This document shows positions 8,448-17,883 of a stretch of DNA of 64,000 nt, in pieces. Made by a program: the position numbers and the translations under genes. Origin of the DNA: Microbacterium aurugineum (lineage in GTDB: Bacteria > Actinomycetota > Actinomycetes > Actinomycetales > Microbacteriaceae); assembly GCF_023101205.1 (NCBI RefSeq), contig NZ_CP078078.1:3171411-3235410 (forward strand), given 5' to 3'. The number at the start of each line of letters is the position of its first letter. Position 1 is the first letter of the stretch. The notes beneath the pieces are model-generated. The model saw only the letters and a program-made list of their open reading frames with translations, had not been told where the DNA came from and searched no databases.

Positions 8448-10538
8448 CTACGCGTCGCGCGAGCGCCAGAGCAGCCAGACGAAGTACGGGGCTCCGATCA
8501 GCGCCACCACGAGTCCAGCGGGAAGTTGCGCGGGGGCGATGACGGTGCGCCCGATCGTGTCCGCGACCCCCACCAACAGACCTCCCAGCAGCACGGCGAC
8601 GGGAATCACCCTGGCGTGCGTGGCCCCGACGAGCGCTCGTGCCGCGTGCGGGGCGACGAGTCCCACGAAGCCGATCACGCCGATCGCCGTCACGCTGAGC
8701 GCTGCGAGCACCGCCGCCACGACCAGCAGCGTCAGACGCACGGGCTCGAGGCGGATGCCGACGAGCCTCGGGGTGTCCTCATCGAGGGCCAGCACGTCGA
8801 GCTCGCGACGGCTCATCACCACGAACGGCAGCGCGATCACCAGCACGAGCGCGAGGGGCAGCACCTGATCCCACACCCGGCCGTACGTCGTGCCCGAAAG
8901 CCAGGTGTAGATCTTCGGGGTGTCCCAGGGGTTCGACCGCAGCAGGAAGAACGTCGTGAGCGAGACCGAGAAGTACGAGACACCGATGCCGATCAGCAGG
9001 AACCGGTCGGCGTTCAACCCGCCGCGCCACGACAGCAGATAGACGAGGGCGAAGGCGAGCAGCGCCCCGGCGACGGCGCCCGCGATCATGCCCGCAGTGG
9101 ACGAGACGGCGCTCGTGATCACGAGCACGGCACCGAGTCCGGCACCGCCCGTGACACCGAGGATGCTCGGGTCGGCCAGCGGGTTCCGACTCACCCCCTG
9201 GATGATGGTGCCGGACAGCGCGAGCGCCCCACCGGCGACGAGCGCGGCCACGATGCGCGGCGCGCGTTCGTCCAACGCGAAGGCGATCACCGGCGGCGCC
9301 TCGCCCTGCAGCCACAGCGCGATGTCGCCGGTCAGCAGCCATGTGTGCCCGGCGAGCAGGCCGAGGAGCAGCACCCCGACCACCCCGAGCACCACGACGG
9401 CCAGGGCGATGCGGAACCGCAGCCGGCTGCGCACTCCGAACCGCACCCGCGGAGGCTCCCGTGTGGGACCGGCGTCGCGCAGACGCCGTGCCATGAGCAC
9501 CAGCACGATCGCTCCGAGGAGTGTCGTCGCGACTCCGGTCGGGATGAGGATCGCCGCCTCGGCCCCGATGATCGCTCGCAGCAGAGCATCCGAGAGGATC
9601 ACGACGATCGCGCCGAGCAACCCGGCGGCGGGGATCAAGAGCAGGTGGCGGTTCAGGCTCGGCACGACGCGCGACAGCAGGCGGGCGAGCACGGGCGCGC
9701 ACAGTCCGACGAAACCCATCGGCCCCGCGAGCGTCACCGACACCGCGGTGAGCGTGACGGCGAGCAGGATGCCGACGGCCCGGGTCGAGCGGATCGGCAC
9801 GCCCAGCGACGATGCCGTGTCGTCGCCGAGCGCCAGGATGTCGAGCCGCCGTGCCAGCAACAGCGCCGCCCCGGTCACCACGACCACGACCGGGGCCGCC
9901 TGGAGGAACGCGGTCAGGCCGAGCTGGGACAGGCTGCCGCTTCCCCACGCGAGCAGACCCTTCGTCTCCTCGTCGAACAGGATGAGCAGGGTCGAGGTGC
10001 AGGCCTGGAACGCGAGGGCGAGGGCCGTCCCCGCGAGGATCAGCCGCGTGGTGGACGAGCCCGCACCGCCGGCGAGTCCGAGCACGATCCCCGCGGCGAC
10101 GAGGCCGCCGGCGAACGCGACGGCGCCCGACGCCCACACCGGCACCGCGATGCCGAAAGCCGCGAGCGCCGTGACCGCGAGGTACGAGCCGGCTGTCACG
10201 CCCAGGGTGTCCGGCGAGGCCAGGGCGTTGCGAGCGAGCGACTGGAGGAGGATGCCCGCCACGCCCAGCGCCACGCCCACGGCGATGCCCGCGGCCAGGC
10301 GCGGCACCCGCGACCCCCACAGCACGTCCGGGTCGGCGAACACGGCACCGCTCGTGCCCTGGGTGAGATGCCAGCAGGCCACCGCGAAGAGCACCACGGC
10401 GAGGGCCACGAGAGCCCCGATGCCCGTGAGCAGAGCGTGCGGTCGGCGTCCCTCCGCCTCGTCGGGCGCGACGACGGGCGCCGGATGCGCCGGCTTCGTC
10501 GTCGCCGCCGCGTCGTCGAGGCGAAGGGCTCCCGTCAC
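8448..10538 (-). CDS. Fused iron-siderophore ABC permease (two FecCD domains)
   Basis: A 696-residue protein of two tandem FecCD/BtuC permease domains, about residues 30-350 and 370-690, as in FhuB. Each half shows the family signature around the coupling helix (for example LGGTGGAG-like LGVTGGAGLGAV in one half and LGVTAGSYLAV in the other, with FVGLCAPVLARLL and FVGLVAPHAARAL). It should form the whole membrane channel of a siderophore importer. It starts with GTG overlapping the upstream binding-protein gene by four bases. It is the last gene of the iron operon and pairs with the binding protein at 10535-11566 and the ATPase at 11598-12431. Confidence 0.9.
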   Translation of the reverse strand: MTGALRLDDAAATTKPAHPAPVVAPDEAEGRRPHALLTGIGALVALAVVLFAVACWHLTQGTSGAVFADPDVLWGSRVPRLAAGIAVGVALGVAGILLQSLARNALASPDTLGVTAGSYLAVTALAAFGIAVPVWASGAVAFAGGLVAAGIVLGLAGGAGSSTTRLILAGTALALAFQACTSTLLILFDEETKGLLAWGSGSLSQLGLTAFLQAAPVVVVVTGAALLLARRLDILALGDDTASSLGVPIRSTRAVGILLAVTLTAVSVTLAGPMGFVGLCAPVLARLLSRVVPSLNRHLLLIPAAGLLGAIVVILSDALLRAIIGAEAAILIPTGVATTLLGAIVLVLMARRLRDAGPTREPPRVRFGVRSRLRFRIALAVVVLGVVGVLLLGLLAGHTWLLTGDIALWLQGEAPPVIAFALDERAPRIVAALVAGGALALSGTIIQGVSRNPLADPSILGVTGGAGLGAVLVITSAVSSTAGMIAGAVAGALLAFALVYLLSWRGGLNADRFLLIGIGVSYFSVSLTTFFLLRSNPWDTPKIYTWLSGTTYGRVWDQVLPLALVLVIALPFVVMSRRELDVLALDEDTPRLVGIRLEPVRLTLLVVAAVLAALSVTAIGVIGFVGLVAPHAARALVGATHARVIPVAVLLGGLLVGVADTIGRTVIAPAQLPAGLVVALIGAPYFVWLLWRSRDA

Positions 10539-11566
10539 TTCGAGAGCACCTCGACGTAGCCGTCGATGATCTGCTGGGTCGAGCGCGGTCCGCCGAACGT
10601 CCAGATCCCGGCGGGGAACGCGGTGAGGCGGTCATCGGCGACGGCGGGCAGCGAGGTCCAGGCCGGGTTGCCCTGCAGAGCGTCGATGAAGCTCTCCGAC
10701 TCGGGGTCCTCCGTGCCCGTGTAGAACAGGCTGGCGTCGCCGACCGTGGTCATGCCTTCGAGATCGGTCTGTCCGAGGCCGTAGGTGGGGTCGACCTCGC
10801 CGGTCCACGCGTTCTCGAGACCGAGCTTCTCGCCGATCTCACCCACCAGCGAGCCCTGGCCGAACGGGCGCAGAGCGACGTTGCCGCCGTCGACCCAGCC
10901 GTCGAAGAACACGAACTCCTTCGTGGGCAGATCCAGATCGGCGAGTTCGGCCGAGGCCGCGTCGAGGTGCTCCTGGAACTCGTCGGCGACCACCGCAGCG
11001 CGCTCTTCGCGTCCGGTCACCTGGGCGATGAGGTCGAGCGTTCCGAGCATCTTCGCGATGGGGTCGGCGGCATCCGCACCGACGGTCGCGAGCACCGGCA
11101 CGTCGTAGGCCTCGAGCTGGGAGACGATGGGGTCGTCCGCGGCGCTGACCTCGACGATCACGAGGTCGGGCTCGGTGCCGAACAGCGTCTCCAGGTTCGG
11201 CTCCTGCCGGGTGCCGACGTCGGTCACGCCCTTCGGGAGCTCTTCCGCGGTGACCCACGTGCTGTATCCCTCGGCGTCGGCGACCGCGACCGGCGTGATG
11301 CACAGCGACAGCGCATCCTCGATCTGCTGCCACTCCAGCACCGCGATCCGCTCGGCGGGCTTGTCGAGCTCGACCGTGCGACCGAGGTCGTCCGTGACGG
11401 AGACGGCACCGGTCGAAGTCGCGGTGGTGTCGTCGCCGCAGCCCGCACTCGTCGAGCCCGAGGCGTCGGGGTCGACGGCGGTGGGAGCCTGGGTCGTGCC
11501 ACAGCCGGCGAGGGCCATCACGAGCACGCCACCGAGGGCGATCAGGGCGAGGGACTTCTTCTTCAT
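10535..11566 (-). CDS. Iron-siderophore ABC transporter binding lipoprotein
   Basis: A 343-residue secreted lipoprotein. The signal MKKKSLALIALGGVLVMALAGC ends in lipobox LAGC (read in two parts here). The mature part has the class III binding-protein pattern, with VTDDLGRTVELDKPAERIAVL after the linker and PDLVIVEVSA in the centre. The ATG at 11566, preceded by GGAGGAAG, is preferred over an upstream frame extension to 11674, which lacks signal-peptide character. It should capture a ferric siderophore outside the membrane and deliver it to the fused permease encoded next. Confidence 0.88.
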   Translation of the reverse strand: MKKKSLALIALGGVLVMALAGCGTTQAPTAVDPDASGSTSAGCGDDTTATSTGAVSVTDDLGRTVELDKPAERIAVLEWQQIEDALSLCITPVAVADAEGYSTWVTAEELPKGVTDVGTRQEPNLETLFGTEPDLVIVEVSAADDPIVSQLEAYDVPVLATVGADAADPIAKMLGTLDLIAQVTGREERAAVVADEFQEHLDAASAELADLDLPTKEFVFFDGWVDGGNVALRPFGQGSLVGEIGEKLGLENAWTGEVDPTYGLGQTDLEGMTTVGDASLFYTGTEDPESESFIDALQGNPAWTSLPAVADDRLTAFPAGIWTFGGPRSTQQIIDGYVEVLSK

Positions 11567-11597
11567 TCGGTTCTTCCTCCGGGAGGGGTGAGGGGGT

Positions 11598-12431
11598 TCA
11601 GGATGCCGCGGGGGTGCGGTGCCGGCGGTGGTGCCGACCTCGTGGGAGCACCCGCACGAGGCCGGTCTCCTCATCGATCTCGGTGTCGATGTGCAAGCCG
11701 TAGACGGTGGAGAGGTTCTCGCCGGTCAGCACCTCGGCGGGGGTGCCGGCCGCGTGCACTCGTCCCGCGTGCAGCAGCACGACGTCGTCGGCGACGGATG
11801 CCGCGTGGTCGAGGTCGTGCAGCACGACACCGAGGGCGGTGCCGTGGTCGTCGGCGAGCTCGCGCACCAGGTCGAGCGTCTCCACCTGATAGCGCAGGTC
11901 GAGGTGGTTCGTCGGCTCGTCGAGCAGCAGCACGCCGGTCTCCTGCGCCAGCGCGGTCGCCAGCCACACGCGCTGCAGTTCGCCGCCCGAGAGCTGGTCG
12001 ACGGGACGGGCAGCCATGGCGGTGAGTCCGGTCAGCTCGAGCGCCCGCGCGACGGCGGTGCGGTCGGCGTCGCTGACACCGGAGAAGCGACCCCGGTGCG
12101 GGTGACGGCCGTACGCCACGACGTCGGAGACCTCGATGCCGGAGGGATGCGGCCGCGATTGCGAGAGCATCGCGACAGTCTTCGCGAACTCCTTCGCCGA
12201 AAGGGCGGCGGCGTCGCGCGTCTCGTCACCGCCGATGCGCACACTCCCCGCCTCGATGCGGTGCAGGCGGGCGAGCGCGCGCAGGACGGTCGACTTGCCG
12301 CTGCCGTTGGGGCCGATGAGAGCTGTCACCCTTCCGGGGGCGAGGCACAGCGAGACATCGTGCACCACCCGGGCACGGCCGTATCCGAGCACGAGGGATT
12401 CGCCCTGCAGGGCGTGGGTCTGCGTCGTCAT
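11598..12431 (-). CDS. Iron-siderophore ABC transporter ATPase (FecE/FhuC type)
   Basis: A 277-residue ABC ATPase with Walker A GPNGSGKST (residues 40-48), signature LSGGELQR, Walker B VLLLDEPTNHLD and switch His in VVLHDLDHA. ATG 12431 starts 2 bases beyond the end of the reductase gene; an upstream ATG at 12452 lies inside that gene. It powers one of the two siderophore importers, most likely the one with the fused permease. Confidence 0.9.
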   Translation of the reverse strand: MTTQTHALQGESLVLGYGRARVVHDVSLCLAPGRVTALIGPNGSGKSTVLRALARLHRIEAGSVRIGGDETRDAAALSAKEFAKTVAMLSQSRPHPSGIEVSDVVAYGRHPHRGRFSGVSDADRTAVARALELTGLTAMAARPVDQLSGGELQRVWLATALAQETGVLLLDEPTNHLDLRYQVETLDLVRELADDHGTALGVVLHDLDHAASVADDVVLLHAGRVHAAGTPAEVLTGENLSTVYGLHIDTEIDEETGLVRVLPRGRHHRRHRTPAAS

Positions 12432-12432
12432 G

Positions 12433-13395
12433 TCAGCCCCGCATCGCGACACCGCGGCGCCAGTAGCCCATGAAGGCCACCTGCCCGCGGTCGATGCCGA
12501 GGTCCTTCACGAGGTGTCGGCGCAGGGTGGTGACCACGCCGCTCTCCCCCGCGATCCAGAAGTAGCGCTCAGCCGGGGCATCGGCGGCGGCGATCTCCTC
12601 ACCGAGGCCGGAGTACGCCGGCGTCTCCCACAGCAGGTCCTCGCCGTCGATGTCCTTCACGCGGATCTCGTCCGAAGCGTCGGCGTCGCCGAGGTAGCCG
12701 AGGACCGCAGGGATCAGGTGCAGACCGTGCGGCTCACCGGCGTCGCGCGGCAGCCAGTGCACCTCGACACCGGTCGGCGCATCGATGCGCAGCACGTCGG
12801 CCGGAGTCGGCACCTCGATGAAGGCGACACCGCGCAGCCCGCGAGGGGCGTCCTCCAGGATGCGGGCGATCGCCGGGGCCGCCGTCTCATCCCCCGCGAG
12901 CACGACCGAAGGAGCGCGTCCGGGGTGGAACTCGGCGCCGCCGTGCGTATCGACGCCGAGGCCGCGACGCGGTCCGACGAGGTACAGCTCCTGCCCGACC
13001 GCGGCCTGGTCCGCCCACAGCGACGCGGGGCCGGTCAGCCCCGGCTCGAGGTGCAGCACGAAGTCGACGTCGACCTCGGTCCCGGTCTCGTCGTCGACCC
13101 GGAGGTCCCGCACCGAGTAGGTGCGCATCGAGCCGCGCTCCTCCTCCGGCACCGCCAGGAACGCCTGCCACCAGTTGTCCGATGCGCGGTCGAGCTCGGG
13201 CAGTATCCCGGATGCCGGCGGGAAGACCAGCTTGATGCGGCTGTCGAACACCTCGCCCGGGGTCCCGAACTCGAACAGGTCGTCCCCGCCGAAGGTCACC
13301 CGCACGAACGAGGGCGAGACCCGGACCACGGCGCGCACCTCGGCGCGGGTGAGGATGTAGGTCGGACGCTCGGTCGTGGTCGTCTCAGCGGACAT
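12433..13395 (-). CDS. Siderophore-interacting protein (FAD-dependent ferric-siderophore reductase)
   Basis: A 320-residue member of the ViuB/SIP family. It has an N-terminal FAD-binding barrel (RVSPSFVRVTFGGDDL; MRTYSVRDLR, the RxYTxR-like flavin motif) and a C-terminal NAD(P)H-binding part ending in GESGVVTTLRRHL and YWRRG. Such proteins reduce Fe(III) bound to imported siderophores in the cytoplasm and release Fe(II). The ATG at 13395 overlaps the end of the upstream ATPase gene by 11 bases. Its place between two importer units suggests it serves both. Confidence 0.92.
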   Translation of the reverse strand: MSAETTTTERPTYILTRAEVRAVVRVSPSFVRVTFGGDDLFEFGTPGEVFDSRIKLVFPPASGILPELDRASDNWWQAFLAVPEEERGSMRTYSVRDLRVDDETGTEVDVDFVLHLEPGLTGPASLWADQAAVGQELYLVGPRRGLGVDTHGGAEFHPGRAPSVVLAGDETAAPAIARILEDAPRGLRGVAFIEVPTPADVLRIDAPTGVEVHWLPRDAGEPHGLHLIPAVLGYLGDADASDEIRVKDIDGEDLLWETPAYSGLGEEIAAADAPAERYFWIAGESGVVTTLRRHLVKDLGIDRGQVAFMGYWRRGVAMRG

Positions 13396-14185
13396 GATGC
13401 CTCCCGATGGGTGTGACCATCGGCGTACCGGAGACCGGGTCGATGGTGATCTGATTGGCGAGGCCGAAGACCTCTTCGACGAGGTCGGCGGTGACGACCT
13501 CCTGCGGGGCTCCCGCTGCATGCACCCTGCCGTCCTTCATGGCGACCAGTTCGTCGGCGTAGCGGGCGGCGAGGTTGAGGTCGTGCAGCACCATGACGAT
13601 GGTCGTGCCGCGTGACACGCTCAGGTCGGTCAGCAGGTCCAGCACCTCGACCTGGTGCGCGACGTCCAGGAACGTGGTCGGCTCGTCGAGCAGCAGGATG
13701 TCCGTCTCCTGCGCGAGAGCCATCGCGATCCAGACGCGCTGCCGCTGTCCGCCCGAGAGCTCGTCCACGCTGCGGTCGGCCAGATCGGAGATGCCGGTCG
13801 CATCGAGCGCGTCCGCCACGACCTCGTAGTCGTGCGCGCTCCACCGCGCGAGCATCTTCTGGTGCGGGTGTCGCCCTCGTCCGACCAGGTCGGCGACCGC
13901 GATCCCCTCGGGCGCGATGGGCGATTGCGGCAGGAGACCGAGGATCCGCGCGACCTCCTTGGTCGGGCGCGAATGCACCGAGGCGCCGTCGAGCACGATC
14001 TGCCCCTCGGCCGGCGAGAGCAGGCGGGCCAGCGAGCGCAGCAGCGTCGACTTGCCGCAGCCGTTCGCGCCCACGATCGCGGTGATGCGTCCGGGAGCGA
14101 TCTGCAGGTCGAGGCCGTCGATGACGGTGCGGTCGCCGTACGCGAGCGTCACCCCCTCGGCCGACAGGCTGTGCGAGACGGTCAT
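13385..14185 (-). CDS. Iron-siderophore ABC transporter ATPase (FecE type)
   Basis: A 266-residue ABC ATPase with Walker A GANGCGKST near residue 38, signature LSGGQRQRVW, Walker B ILLLDEPTTFLD and switch motif MVLHDLNLAARYAD. It overlaps the upstream permease stop by four bases (ATGA), so it probably belongs with the two separate permeases at 14182-16304. It should energise ferric-siderophore uptake. Confidence 0.92.
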   Translation of the reverse strand: MTVSHSLSAEGVTLAYGDRTVIDGLDLQIAPGRITAIVGANGCGKSTLLRSLARLLSPAEGQIVLDGASVHSRPTKEVARILGLLPQSPIAPEGIAVADLVGRGRHPHQKMLARWSAHDYEVVADALDATGISDLADRSVDELSGGQRQRVWIAMALAQETDILLLDEPTTFLDVAHQVEVLDLLTDLSVSRGTTIVMVLHDLNLAARYADELVAMKDGRVHAAGAPQEVVTADLVEEVFGLANQITIDPVSGTPMVTPIGRHHVR

Positions 14186-15264
14186 AGCGAACCCCCGGAG
14201 CGGTTGGTGCGGATGAGCAGATAGATCAGGTACGGCGCGCCGACCACGCCGGTGATGACGCCGACGGGATAGCGGGTGCCGAAGGCGAACTGGCCGATCA
14301 GGTCGCCGGCGAGCACGAGCACGGCACCGACGAAGGCCGACGGCAGGAGCAGGTTCGCCCCGGGCCCGGTGATGCGGGCGGCGATGGGTCCCGCCATGAA
14401 CGCGACGAAGGCGATGGGGCCGGTGGCCGCGGTCGCGAACGCGAGCAGCGCGACCGCGCCGAGGATGAGCAGCAGGCGTGTGGCGCCGACGCGGACACCG
14501 AGTCCGGCAGCGGAGTCGTCACCGAGCCGGAGAGTCCCCAGCGCGCGACCCTGCGACAGCATCAGCGGCACGATGATCACCGCGGCGATCGCCATCGGCA
14601 GCACCCGCTCCCAGGACGCGTTGTTGAGGCTTCCCGTCAGCCACTGCATCGCGGTCTGGATGTCCCAGTTCGCCGCACGGGAGAGCAGGTACGAGATGAC
14701 GCTCTGCAGCATCGCCGCGACGCCGATGCCGATCAGGATCAAGCGGGTGCCGGCGAAGCCGCCCTTGATCGAGAGCAGATAGATCGCCAGGGCCGTGAGC
14801 ACCGCGCCGGCCAGGGCGAGCGCGGAGACGACCGGGCCGTTGACCGACAGCACGATGATGCCGAACACGGCCGCGGCGCCGGCACCGTTCGAGATGCCGA
14901 TGATGTCGGGCGAGGCGAGCGGATTGCGCAGCATCGTCTGGAAGCAGACGCCCGCCATGCCGAACGCGATCCCGGTGAGGACGGCGAGCAACGCCCGCGG
15001 CAGCCGCAGGTCGCCGACGGTGAAGGAGGCGCCGGGCACGCTCTCACCGAGGATCACGCGGATCACCTCGTCCGGTGTGTAGAACGTGTTGCCCACCATC
15101 AGAGCGATCGCGAAGAGGGCGAAGACCAGGACTCCGAGGACGATCGTGGCCGTCGCGTGGCGACGGTGGCGCGAGCGACGCCCTGCGACGATCCGGGCGA
15201 TCCGCGCGGATGCGGACTCCTCGTCGCGGGCGAGGGTGTGTTCCGTGTGCTCGGTCGTGGTCAC
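14182..15264 (-). CDS. Iron-siderophore ABC transporter permease (FecCD family)
   Basis: A 360-residue FecCD permease with an N-terminal hydrophilic extension of about 35 residues, then about nine membrane helices. Family motifs include LRLPRALLAVLTGIAFGMAG near residue 90 and ASPDIIGISNGAGAAAVFG shortly after. The GTG start lies in a GTGA overlap with the preceding permease gene. It forms a heterodimer with the 15261-16304 product. Confidence 0.92.
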   Translation of the reverse strand: MTTTEHTEHTLARDEESASARIARIVAGRRSRHRRHATATIVLGVLVFALFAIALMVGNTFYTPDEVIRVILGESVPGASFTVGDLRLPRALLAVLTGIAFGMAGVCFQTMLRNPLASPDIIGISNGAGAAAVFGIIVLSVNGPVVSALALAGAVLTALAIYLLSIKGGFAGTRLILIGIGVAAMLQSVISYLLSRAANWDIQTAMQWLTGSLNNASWERVLPMAIAAVIIVPLMLSQGRALGTLRLGDDSAAGLGVRVGATRLLLILGAVALLAFATAATGPIAFVAFMAGPIAARITGPGANLLLPSAFVGAVLVLAGDLIGQFAFGTRYPVGVITGVVGAPYLIYLLIRTNRSGGSL

Positions 15265-16304
15265 AGCTCACGCACCTTCTGACGACGGACGATCCAGATG
15301 AAGAACGGGGCTCCGATGATGGCGGTGATGATGCCCACCTGGATCTCCTCGGAGGAGGGAGCGATCACGCGACCGACGATGTCGCTCGCCGTCAGGAGTG
15401 CGGCACCGGCGATGGCCGAGAACGGGAGCAGCCACCGGTGGTCGGTGCCGACCAGGAGCCGGCACATGTGCGGGATCACGAGGCCGACGAACCCGATGGG
15501 TCCGGCGATCGCGGTCGCGGCACCCGCGAGGATCACCGCACCCAGCGCTGAGATCATGCGGGTGCGGAGCACATGTTCGCCGAGTCCCTTCGCCATGTCG
15601 TCGCCGAGGGCGAGCGAGTTCATGCCGCGCGCACTCAGGAAGCAGATCAGGGCGCCGAGCGCGAGGACGGGGGCGGTGATCGCGATCCGCGGCCACTCCG
15701 CCCCACCGACACCGCCGATCTGCCACGACTGGAACGTCTGCAGCAGGTCGACGCGCGGCAGCATGATCGCGCTGATCAGCGAGGCGAAGGCGGCCGAGGT
15801 GGCGGCCCCGGCGAGCGCGAGCTTGAGCGGCGTCGCGCCTCCGCGCCCGAGGGATCCGACGGTGTACACGAAGACGGCGGCGGCACCGGCGCCCACGATC
15901 GCGAAGGTCATCTGCCCGTAGGGGTCGGCGAGACCGAAGAACGCGATGCCGCACACCACGGCGAGCGAGGCGCCGTTCGAGACACCGAGGATGCCGGGGT
16001 CGGCGATGGGGTTCCGCGTGACCGCCTGCATGGTGGCTCCGGAGAGCGCGAGTGCCGCGCCGACGAGGAGCGCGAGGACCGTGCGGGGGATGCGCTTGAC
16101 GATCGCGGCCTCGGCGATCGTGTCGGTGTGACCGGTGAGAGCGGCGACGATGTCGTCGAACGAGACCGCGCGCACGCCGAAGGCGATCGACATGACGCTG
16201 AGCACCAGGAGCACGACCACCCCGAGGAGGAGCCACAGGGTTCGCGCCAGCGCCGGGCGCCGCAGGTCTGCGGCACCCGGCGCGAGGACGGTCGCTGAGG
16301 TCAC
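15261..16304 (-). CDS. Iron-siderophore ABC transporter permease (FecCD family)
   Basis: A 347-residue FecCD permease. It carries KRIPRTVLALLVGAALALSG, NPIADPGILGVSNGASLAVV and FVGLVIPHMCRLLVG, all characteristic of the family. The start is GTG at 16304. It should pair with the next permease to make the importer channel, served by the binding protein upstream (16338-17363) and the ATPase at 13385-14185. Confidence 0.92.
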   Translation of the reverse strand: MTSATVLAPGAADLRRPALARTLWLLLGVVVLLVLSVMSIAFGVRAVSFDDIVAALTGHTDTIAEAAIVKRIPRTVLALLVGAALALSGATMQAVTRNPIADPGILGVSNGASLAVVCGIAFFGLADPYGQMTFAIVGAGAAAVFVYTVGSLGRGGATPLKLALAGAATSAAFASLISAIMLPRVDLLQTFQSWQIGGVGGAEWPRIAITAPVLALGALICFLSARGMNSLALGDDMAKGLGEHVLRTRMISALGAVILAGAATAIAGPIGFVGLVIPHMCRLLVGTDHRWLLPFSAIAGAALLTASDIVGRVIAPSSEEIQVGIITAIIGAPFFIWIVRRQKVREL

Positions 16305-16337
16305 TGAATGCTCATTCCGCGGGAGCGGATCGAACGA

Positions 16338-17363
16338 CTACGACGCCAGCGGGCCAGCCAGGATCGCGAAGTAGTCGCCGAGTCCCCACGGGATCGAGAG
16401 CGGCGACGGGTTGGCGGAGGCCGCGATCGGCGTGGCGTTGGGCAGGATCGCGATGCGCCCCTCGGCGATGGCCGGGATCTTCGACAGCAGCGGATCGGCC
16501 TGCAGAGCAGCGACGGTCGAGTCGTCACCGTAGGTCACGAACAGATCCACATCGTCGAACTTCTGCGCCTCCTCGGCGCTCACCTCGAGGTTGAACAGCT
16601 CGGTGTCCTTGTTCTCCTCGACGATCGACGGGAAGGGGAGACCGAGGCTGTGCAGGAATCCGGGTCGCGTGTCCGCCGCCGTGTAGAAGCCGATCGTGCT
16701 GAGGTCGCTCGGGTCGAAGTACGCGAAGAGGACCTTCTTGTCCTTCAGGTCACTGTGCTCGTCGAGGGCGGCTTCGGACTCGGCATGCAGCTCTTCGATC
16801 AGGGCCTTGCCTTCGTCCTCGAGCCCGAGAGCTTTCGAGTTCATCTCGACCATCTCATCCACCGAGGTGCCCCAGGCGACGTCCGGGTAGGCGACGACCG
16901 GCGCGATCTTGGAGAGGGTGTCGTACTCCTCCTGCGTCATGCCGGAGTACGAGGCGAGGATCACGTCGGGCTCGGTGTCGGCCACGGCTTCGTAGTCGAT
17001 GCCGTCGGTCTCGTCGAACAGGACCGGTGTCTCGGCCCCCATCTCCTCGAGCTTCTCCTCGACCCACGGCAGCACGCCGTTGTCGTCGTCGTCCCCCCAC
17101 GTGACCTTGCTCATCCCGACCGGCACGATGCCGAGGGCCAGCGGCACCTCGTGGTTCGCCCAGGCGACGGTCGCGACCCGCTCCGGCTTCTCGGTGATCG
17201 TGGTCTCGCCGTAGACGTGCTCGATCGTGACGGGGAAAGCGTCGTCGGAGGCGGGGTTGCCCCCGGCGGAGGACGTCGACTCCGGCGCGGACGAGGCGCA
17301 GGCGGAGAGGCCGACGGCGAGCGCGGCGGCTGCGCCGAGGGCGAGGAGACGGGAGGTGCGCAC
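16338..17363 (-). CDS. Iron-siderophore ABC transporter binding lipoprotein (first gene of the iron operon)
   Basis: A 341-residue lipoprotein with signal peptide ending in lipobox LSAC (Cys about 22). The class III binding fold is seen in ITEKPERVATVAWANHEVPLALG and the central EPDVILASYSGMTQEEYD. The start is GTG at 17363 with AAGGGA seven bases before it. Iron boxes upstream indicate control by an IdeR/DtxR-type repressor. It is the first of eight genes in the same direction with overlaps or short gaps. Confidence 0.9.
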   Translation of the reverse strand: MRTSRLLALGAAAALAVGLSACASSAPESTSSAGGNPASDDAFPVTIEHVYGETTITEKPERVATVAWANHEVPLALGIVPVGMSKVTWGDDDDNGVLPWVEEKLEEMGAETPVLFDETDGIDYEAVADTEPDVILASYSGMTQEEYDTLSKIAPVVAYPDVAWGTSVDEMVEMNSKALGLEDEGKALIEELHAESEAALDEHSDLKDKKVLFAYFDPSDLSTIGFYTAADTRPGFLHSLGLPFPSIVEENKDTELFNLEVSAEEAQKFDDVDLFVTYGDDSTVAALQADPLLSKIPAIAEGRIAILPNATPIAASANPSPLSIPWGLGDYFAILAGPLAS

Positions 17364-17416
17364 AGGCGTTCCCTTCGATTCGGGGTGGGAGTGTGGCGCA
17401 GACCGCGCCCGGCATT

Positions 17417-17463
17417 GGTAAGCCTCGCCTAATCTAACACGGAGGTTAGGGTGACCTCACCTC
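17417..17463 (-). promoter_or_regulatory. Two IdeR/DtxR-type iron boxes before the siderophore operon
   Basis: On the minus strand TTAGATTAGGCGAGGCTTAC (from 17437 down) matches much of the known TTAGGTTAGGCTAACCTAA box. A second weaker match, GAGGTGAGGTCACCCTAACC, lies just upstream (about 17463-17444). TAGATT inside the first box may also be the -10. Repression by Fe-loaded IdeR is inferred. Confidence 0.65.
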
Positions 17464-17472
17464 CGCTCCGGA

Positions 17473-17534
17473 TTTCGAATAGCGCAACTAATCGTCTTTT
17501 TGGGCCCGGATAGAGCCATTCGCGCGATTTCGAA
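17473..17534. repeat. Family A palindrome, copy 2 (decayed)
   Basis: TTTCGAATAGCGCAA at the left and GCCATTCGCGCGATTTCGAA at the right match the family A arms with several changes. It lies between the iron operon promoter and the cspA terminator. Confidence 0.65.
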
Positions 17535-17549
17535 GGCGCCGTGGGTACG

Positions 17550-17587
17550 AAAAAAACCGGCCGGATCCGTGAGGATCCGACCGGCTT
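17550..17587 (-). terminator. Rho-independent terminator of the cold-shock gene
   Basis: On the minus strand GCCGGTCGGATCC, loop TCAC, then GGATCCGGCCGG is followed by a run of seven T. This is a strong GC stem with U tract, 18 bases after the stop codon. Confidence 0.92.
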
Positions 17588-17605
17588 CAGGAAGTCAGCG
17601 CGCGC

Positions 17606-17809
17606 TCAGAGAGCGCGGATGTTCGCCGCCTGCATGCCCTTGGGGCCACGCTCAGCGTCGAATTCGACCTTCTGGTTCTCGCGGAGCTCCTTGAAACCGG
17701 AGCCGGCGATAGCCGAGTAGTGGGCGAAGAGGTCGTCCGAGCCGTCATCGGGAGCGATGAAGCCGAAGCCCTTTTCCGCGTTGAACCATTTCACAGTGCC
17801 AGTGGCCAT
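17606..17809 (-). CDS. Cold-shock protein, CspA family
   Basis: A 67-residue single cold-shock domain beginning [18 protein letters not shown], containing RNP1 (KGFGFI) and the RNP2-like DLFAHYSAI. These proteins bind single-stranded RNA/DNA and act as RNA chaperones in the cytoplasm. It is monocistronic: a strong terminator follows and a 70-base upstream region separates it from the LuxR-type gene. Confidence 0.97.
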   Translation of the reverse strand: MATGTVKWFNAEKGFGFIAPDDGSDDLFAHYSAIAGSGFKELRENQKVEFDAERGPKGMQAANIRAL

Positions 17810-17883
17810 GTGTTTCTACTTTCTGTTGACTTAGCCGTTTACACGGCCTACGCCGAGTCGGAACATCCGACACGCGCGCTTTG

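Noticed and set aside
8427..10559. Open plus-strand frame of 710 codons opposite the fused permease
   Set aside because: Composition is very polar and repetitive; the opposite strand encodes clear FecCD domains.
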